A DNA stretch of 64,000 bases from JACZYA01 sp965247455. Its GTDB lineage: Bacteria > Acidobacteriota > Terriglobia > Acidiferrales > 2-02-FULL-67-57. Shown here one piece after another: positions 60,493-64,000 of this stretch. A program made the translations under genes and the position numbers. The stretch spans positions 244,667-308,666 of the forward strand of contig CBDFHE010000015.1 in assembly GCA_965247455.1 (NCBI GenBank), in the 5' to 3' direction. The notes beneath the pieces were generated by a model. That model did not search any database. It saw only the letters and a program-made list of their open reading frames with translations, and was not told the DNA's origin. Each line of letters starts with the position of its first letter. Position 1 is the first letter of the stretch.

Positions 60493-62183
60493 TTCTCTGC
60501 CTCCGTTCGTGAAGTAAAGACTTCGCCCAGGCCCGTGTCATAGTCGGGCAATCTGATGCCTGCATCTTCGGGGTTCTCTTTGGTTGCCTGACCCGCCTCT
60601 ACTTCGGCCAGCATGTCGGCGGCTTCGTCGATGCGCAGATCCTCGCTGGGTCCTGCCGTTTCCCGCAGCTTGGTTCTGGGGTCAATTTCGGCTGGCAGGA
60701 GACCGGCCACGGCAACCTGGCGGCGTTCGCCCGCAGAAACTACGCTTGCGCGCCGATGGATTTCGAGGATGTAGGATTCCACCGCTTTTTTCAGCCGGCG
60801 CCGTTCTTTCAGCCGCGTCTGCAACTCATCGTAGTTTTCCGGCTGGCCGAGATAGCGACAGCGGAAGACCTGCCCGCAACAGTGAACAAAGACTTCTTGC
60901 AGGTCGGGCAACACATGGCCGTGCGGGTCGTAGGCGACCTCGGCCTGGTGTTCGTTGTGGGCGAAGAGGCCCTGCTGTGGGTGCTCGTAGCGATGTCCGA
61001 AGAGTTCCACCGCCCCGCGGTTAATCTTGCGGGTGGCATACTTGAGCATCAACATGTTGGCTGTGGCTTCGTCGATGCGTTGGTCGGAGGGCTGATGGAC
61101 TTCCTGCGGGCTGCGCTTAGACATACCGCGGCCGGAATGAGACGCCGCGTGATACTCGGCCTGGAGAAACAAGCGCAATCCCAGGCCTACCTCTTGTATC
61201 TTCGGCAGGGGTGAGTGGTCGGGGTCGGCTTTGTGCTGGTCCAGCAGCGGCTGGCAAGTCTCTGGGCGGTTCGCAGGTTTGTTGCCGCAATAACTGTTGA
61301 AGCTCGAATCAAACTGGCGGTGAAGAGTGCCGAACCAACGCTCGATTGACTTGGCCTGCGGGTGGAACGGTGTAGCGTAGATCACCCGGACGCCTAGTTG
61401 GGAGAGGATCCCACGCGCGCGGGTGCCGAAGTCAATCCGGCCCAGCTTCTGCCGTTGCCGCAAGAGGCCGGAGTACCCTTTGCCGCTCACGTACTTCGAG
61501 CGGAAATCCTTACCATTGTCGAGGTAGACGGCCTGCGGGACTCCCCAATCTACCAGCGCCATGCGTAAAGCTGAGGCAATCGTCATCGAATCCGGCTGCA
61601 GGCAAAGGCACCAGCCCACGATGTAGCGCGCCTTCATGTCCATAATCGCCGTCAGCCAGGGCCGGACTGCCCTGCCCCAGGCGTTCACAAACAAGTCGAG
61701 CTGGGTGTGGTCGAAGACCCAGATGTCATTCGGCTCCAGGTTGTCGTAGTTGCGCTGGATGTAGGGGAGCTGCGTGTCGTTGAAGTATTTGGCGCCGCGC
61801 CGGCGAGCCGCCACCGGCCGAGGCAGGCTGTTGATGAACCGCCGCACCACCGCGTATGTGATCGGGCGCCCGGTCTGTTGGACGAACTCTCGCTGCGCTG
61901 CCCTCGCGCTGCCTGCATCGAGGTATAGCCTGGTCAAGTCGATGCGATCTTGGGGCGAGAGCGTGCGCTGCACTCCTTTATCTTTCCTCTGTCGGTCGAT
62001 GAGGCCGGGCAGACCGTCTACGCAGAACGTGGCCAGCCAGCGCGCCAGCGTGCGCGCGCCGATCTTGTTCTGCCGGGCGATCCATACGATGGCGTCTTGC
62101 TTGGTCTGCAACAGCCCAATCCCCGGCACGAACTGGTCGCGCAGTCTTTTCCAGTCACCGTTGGCCGTGAAGGGCTCGATCAC
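60459..62183 (-). CDS. DDE transposase, MuA-like
   Basis: 574 residues from GTG 62183 (GTGA overlap with the gene before). The catalytic core has Asp158 (IWVFDHTQLD), Asp222 (AVYLDNGKDF) and Glu281 (HPQAKSIERWFGTL). An upstream helix-turn-helix (ARTLARWLATFCVDGLPGLIDR) binds ends, and a beta-barrel/C-terminal part (YGH-type LFGHRYEHPQQGLF) follows. It is shorter than MuA (663), lacking an obvious enhancer-binding N-domain. Catalyses integration and replicative transposition. Confidence 0.93.
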   Translation of the reverse strand: MIEPFTANGDWKRLRDQFVPGIGLLQTKQDAIVWIARQNKIGARTLARWLATFCVDGLPGLIDRQRKDKGVQRTLSPQDRIDLTRLYLDAGSARAAQREFVQQTGRPITYAVVRRFINSLPRPVAARRRGAKYFNDTQLPYIQRNYDNLEPNDIWVFDHTQLDLFVNAWGRAVRPWLTAIMDMKARYIVGWCLCLQPDSMTIASALRMALVDWGVPQAVYLDNGKDFRSKYVSGKGYSGLLRQRQKLGRIDFGTRARGILSQLGVRVIYATPFHPQAKSIERWFGTLHRQFDSSFNSYCGNKPANRPETCQPLLDQHKADPDHSPLPKIQEVGLGLRLFLQAEYHAASHSGRGMSKRSPQEVHQPSDQRIDEATANMLMLKYATRKINRGAVELFGHRYEHPQQGLFAHNEHQAEVAYDPHGHVLPDLQEVFVHCCGQVFRCRYLGQPENYDELQTRLKERRRLKKAVESYILEIHRRASVVSAGERRQVAVAGLLPAEIDPRTKLRETAGPSEDLRIDEAADMLAEVEAGQATKENPEDAGIRLPDYDTGLGEVFTSRTEAEKCQPRNSTRES

Positions 62184-62776
62184 GCGGAACGGCTCAGCGC
62201 CTGCTGTTGCTTCTCTGGCTCTGGAATCATGCCGAGCTGCTTCTCTATCTCTTCCGGCAACGCGACGTTGAACAGCGAAAGGGCGGTGGAGGGAGCTTGT
62301 CCTGACGAAGGAAGGGCTTGTCCCGAGCGCAGTCGAGGGGCCATGGCGCCAACCTTATTAGGCGGTGATGGGGCCGAGCTGCCCTGTCCGCCGAAGCCTT
62401 GGCGTAGGCGGGCGCCCTGGTGTGCACGAGAAGAGCCTGCCTCGGGCGTAGAGGCTGGCTCTCCCGTATCAGCATGTTCGGAAGAGGGGTGGAGTTTATC
62501 CCGAGCGGAGTCGAGGGACGCCCGCTTCCATGTGAAGAACCTTTCTCTTTCCTCTGACGTCAGCAACGACTCGTGATAGTGTTTCTCCAGCCCGCCCCGG
62601 ATTGCCACCTCATGCACCAGTGGTTCGGAAGAGCCGTGGAGTTTATCCTGAGCGCAGTCGAGGGACGCCCACCTCCCCTCTGCCTCTTCTCTCCGCCGCG
62701 CCAATCTCTTCTGTGCCGGTCTCCCGATGCTGAACCACGGCTCGGCCAATCTCCACGTAGGTCGCCTCGGTCCCAT
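62180..62776 (-). CDS. Early protein interrupted in frame by palindromic repeats
   Basis: An open frame of up to 198 codons whose true start is uncertain. Phage-like pieces (EPLVHEVAIRGGLEKHYHESLL, EEIEKQLGMIPEPEKQQQ) are separated by stretches that read repeat DNA: SLDCAQDKLHGSSE, SLDSARDKLHPSSE, RLRQGFGGQGSS and RLRSGQALPSSGQ. At least four short repeats lie in under 500 bp without breaking the frame. It ends in GTGA overlap with the transposase. Protein function unknown. Confidence 0.55.
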   Translation of the reverse strand: MGPRRPTWRLAEPWFSIGRPAQKRLARRREEAEGRWASLDCAQDKLHGSSEPLVHEVAIRGGLEKHYHESLLTSEERERFFTWKRASLDSARDKLHPSSEHADTGEPASTPEAGSSRAHQGARLRQGFGGQGSSAPSPPNKVGAMAPRLRSGQALPSSGQAPSTALSLFNVALPEEIEKQLGMIPEPEKQQQALSRSA

Positions 62777-63107
62777 TCACTAGCCGATACCCCAAAGGCT
62801 CAACCACCAGCCGCAACAGGTCGAAGTTGCCGGTCACAAAGCAGAACGCGCGGGTAAAAGCCAGCGGGAAGCGATGCTTGTCCTTCGTCTCCGCTGTCCA
62901 GTTGTCCAGCATGGTCAGGCTTACATGCACGCCCAGCAGCTCCGCCATCTCCTCTGCAATCTCCTGCCGGCTCTTCCGGCAGTCCCGGATGGCGCGTGCC
63001 GCGCTCGCTTTCACTGCCAAGTGGTCGTTGAAGCTCGCCGTCGGGCTGACTGACGCGAATAGACTTGGTTGAGGTTTGTGACTGAATTTCTGCCTCCGCT
63101 CAGTCAT
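62643..63107 (-). CDS. Early regulatory-region protein
   Basis: 154 residues. AIRDCRKSRQEIAEEMAELLGVHVSLTMLDNWTAETK is a helix-turn-helix-like region typical of an early Mu-like protein; CFVTGNFDLLRLVVEPLGYRLV follows. The last residues (GVPRLRSG) come from a palindromic repeat, so the native C-terminus was probably changed. It overlaps the next frame by over 130 bases. Confidence 0.6.
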   Translation of the reverse strand: MTERRQKFSHKPQPSLFASVSPTASFNDHLAVKASAARAIRDCRKSRQEIAEEMAELLGVHVSLTMLDNWTAETKDKHRFPLAFTRAFCFVTGNFDLLRLVVEPLGYRLVNGTEATYVEIGRAVVQHRETGTEEIGAAERRGRGEVGVPRLRSG

Positions 63108-63154
63108 TGACGCCCATCAACAAAAAGCCGCATAGTCCAACCCGTCATGGGGAG

Positions 63155-63418
63155 CTATGCGACGTGATTCTTCCTCAATCTTTCGACCAAATCTCTCACT
63201 TCCGGCTCGAATTTCTCCAATGCTTCCAGCAACGCGATCTCGATACGCCGGTACCGTCCCACATGCTTTCCGCTCGCCGCCCGGGAGACGGCCGCCTGGC
63301 TTACACCGAGCCGCTTACTAACCCCGAGCTTGAGACCCCAGTATTTCCCGGTCCGGCGAAGAGTCTGGCGCACCTCGTCTGTCGTGGTAGAGTTTTGGTG
63401 GGTAAGAGACTTAACCAT
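63155..63418 (-). CDS. Ner/Cro-like early regulator
   Basis: 87 residues with a helix-turn-helix (SKRLGVSQAAVSRAASGKHV). Position divergent from the repressor and first in the early operon matches Mu ner. It should bind between the two divergent promoters and shut off repressor transcription. A CGCATAG/CTATGCG stem overlaps its stop (63129-63161). Confidence 0.8.
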   Translation of the reverse strand: MVKSLTHQNSTTTDEVRQTLRRTGKYWGLKLGVSKRLGVSQAAVSRAASGKHVGRYRRIEIALLEALEKFEPEVRDLVERLRKNHVA

Positions 63419-63428
63419 AACTACCCAC

Positions 63429-63457
63429 TATATATCCTGCGGTTATTGACCTGTCAA
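63429..63457 (-). promoter_or_regulatory. Early promoter with overlapping operator palindrome
   Basis: On the minus strand TTGACA (63452-63457) and TATATA (63429-63434) are separated by exactly 17 bases, a consensus sigma-70 promoter. TTGACCTGTCAA (63446-63457) is a perfect palindrome over the -35 box, a natural operator. Transcription would begin about four bases before the Ner-like ATG, giving a nearly leaderless message. Confidence 0.75.
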
Positions 63458-63466
63458 GGGGAAAAA

Positions 63467-64000
63467 GTGGCTTTCAAAGACTGGCAGCGAGAAGTCAAGG
63501 GCTTGCGGAAAACTCTCCATCTGAGCCAAGCTGAATTTGCTCGCACGCTGGGCGTTACGCAGGTGGTCGTCAGCCACTGGGAAAAAGGTAAGCAGGAGCC
63601 GTCGAACGAGCGGTATGTTCAGATGGCGAAGGTGGCGCTCCCGCCGGACTGCTGGTTCTTTTTCGAGAAGGCAGGGCTGAACCGCTCGGACATCTACCGC
63701 CTCATGCCTGAGATCCAGGCTGCTGTCCTCGACCGCGTCGAGAAACAAGGAATCCCGGAGATCAAGATTCTGCCGGCGCCGAAGCTAAAAGGCGGAGGCC
63801 CTCACAAGCCTGGAAAGGCTGGCTACTTCGCGCTGCCCGTCTTGAAGGATCCGGCAGCAGCCGGCGCTCCACGGTTGGTGGATGAACGCGAGGTCGAAAG
63901 CTACATAATTGTTCCGGCATCTCAGGCTCGCCCGGGCCCCGACTGGATGACCTGCATCCGAGTCCACGGCGACTCAATGGAACCAATACTCAAGGAAGGT
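63467..64000 (+). CDS. Phage repressor, XRE plus S24 peptidase, cut by window end
   Basis: 178 codons are visible from GTG 63467 (AAGGGG upstream). Residues 8-45 (LRKTLHLSQAEFARTLGVTQ, VVVSHWEKG) form a lambda-type HTH; FALPVL and VHGDSMEPILKEG mark an S24/LexA-type domain with the catalytic Ser170. Self-cleavage on DNA damage would induce the prophage. This is the c-repressor position of Mu, though Mu's own repressor is not S24-type. Confidence 0.88.
   Translation, partial: MAFKDWQREVKGLRKTLHLSQAEFARTLGVTQVVVSHWEKGKQEPSNERYVQMAKVALPPDCWFFFEKAGLNRSDIYRLMPEIQAAVLDRVEKQGIPEIKILPAPKLKGGGPHKPGKAGYFALPVLKDPAAAGAPRLVDEREVESYIIVPASQARPGPDWMTCIRVHGDSMEPILKEG

Larger units (their letters stand above)
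25051..64000. mobile_element. Mu-like transposable prophage (left end outside window)
   Basis: Everything from the end repeats at 25051 to the window edge belongs to one element in reversed Mu order: repressor, Ner-like, transposase A, ATPase B, early accessory genes, GemA, lysozyme, gp27/28/29, F, I, capsid, tail, Dam. About 39 kb is visible, close to the size of a complete Mu-like genome. The head and replication genes are Mu-type; the tail module lacks sheath and baseplate genes and has a TP901-type tape measure, as in B3/D3112-type siphophages. Capsid and tape-measure genes are broken, so it is probably defective. Confidence 0.92.

Overview
The window is GC-rich bacterial DNA, most likely from an Acidobacteriota or similar environmental genome. 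That assignment is my inference from gene content, an EF-P with an Asn at its loop tip, and abundant short palindromic repeats; no rRNA or other phylogenetic marker is present. It divides into a host part (about 1-25,050) and most of an integrated Mu-like transposable prophage (about 25,051 to beyond 64,000).

Host part. Recognisable genes are selA (5' end outside the window), efp, an MBL-fold protein with a ferredoxin-like front, a DUF4139 protein, a double-SRPBCC protein, a KefB/C-type antiporter, a CDF metal exporter with a long cytoplasmic tail, a PPGL-motif exported protein, a YtcJ-like amidohydrolase, a retropepsin/SnoaL-like protein, dtd, two MacB/FtsX-type permeases, two DinB-like proteins (one frameshifted), proline dehydrogenase and queF. 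The main discovery is a four-gene minus-strand operon (18,735 to 14,246): outer-membrane barrel, NHL-propeller lipoprotein, an HMA-domain protein, and a flavoprotein fused to a NapH/NosR-like membrane Fe-S module. The HMA gene is normally unreadable because it carries two in-frame TGA codons. They sit exactly at the two cysteines of the GMxCxxC metal-binding motif and are followed by a compact hairpin. I interpret it as a U-x-x-U selenoprotein; selA in the same window supports Sec decoding.

Prophage part. From the window's right edge leftward: a divergent control region with an XRE/S24 repressor (+) and a Ner-like protein (-), MuA-like DDE transposase, MuB-like ATPase, a dense accessory early region (small zinc-ribbon proteins, ASCH-like and HNH proteins, a HerA-like ATPase, GemA), then late genes in Mu order: lysozyme, lysis-region lipoproteins, gp25-28 equivalents, DUF935 portal, F-like head protein, protease/scaffold, decoration protein, major capsid, gp36/gp37/G-like proteins. 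These are followed by a non-contractile tail module (tail tube, chaperone-like pair, TP901-type tape measure, J-like tip) and a Dam methylase at the far end, where Mu keeps mom. This combination resembles the B3/D3112 type of transposable siphophage. Three phased repeats at 25,062-25,119 mark the prophage right end, about 60 bp upstream of queF.

The prophage looks damaged. A 1,045-bp IS630-type element with perfect ends but a wrecked transposase sits in the tape-measure gene; removing it plus one TA restores an exact 994-codon frame. The major capsid gene has a one-base frameshift. Small palindromic repeats have spread through host intergenic DNA and into prophage coding regions, and one host repeat records a clean 48-bp nested insertion.
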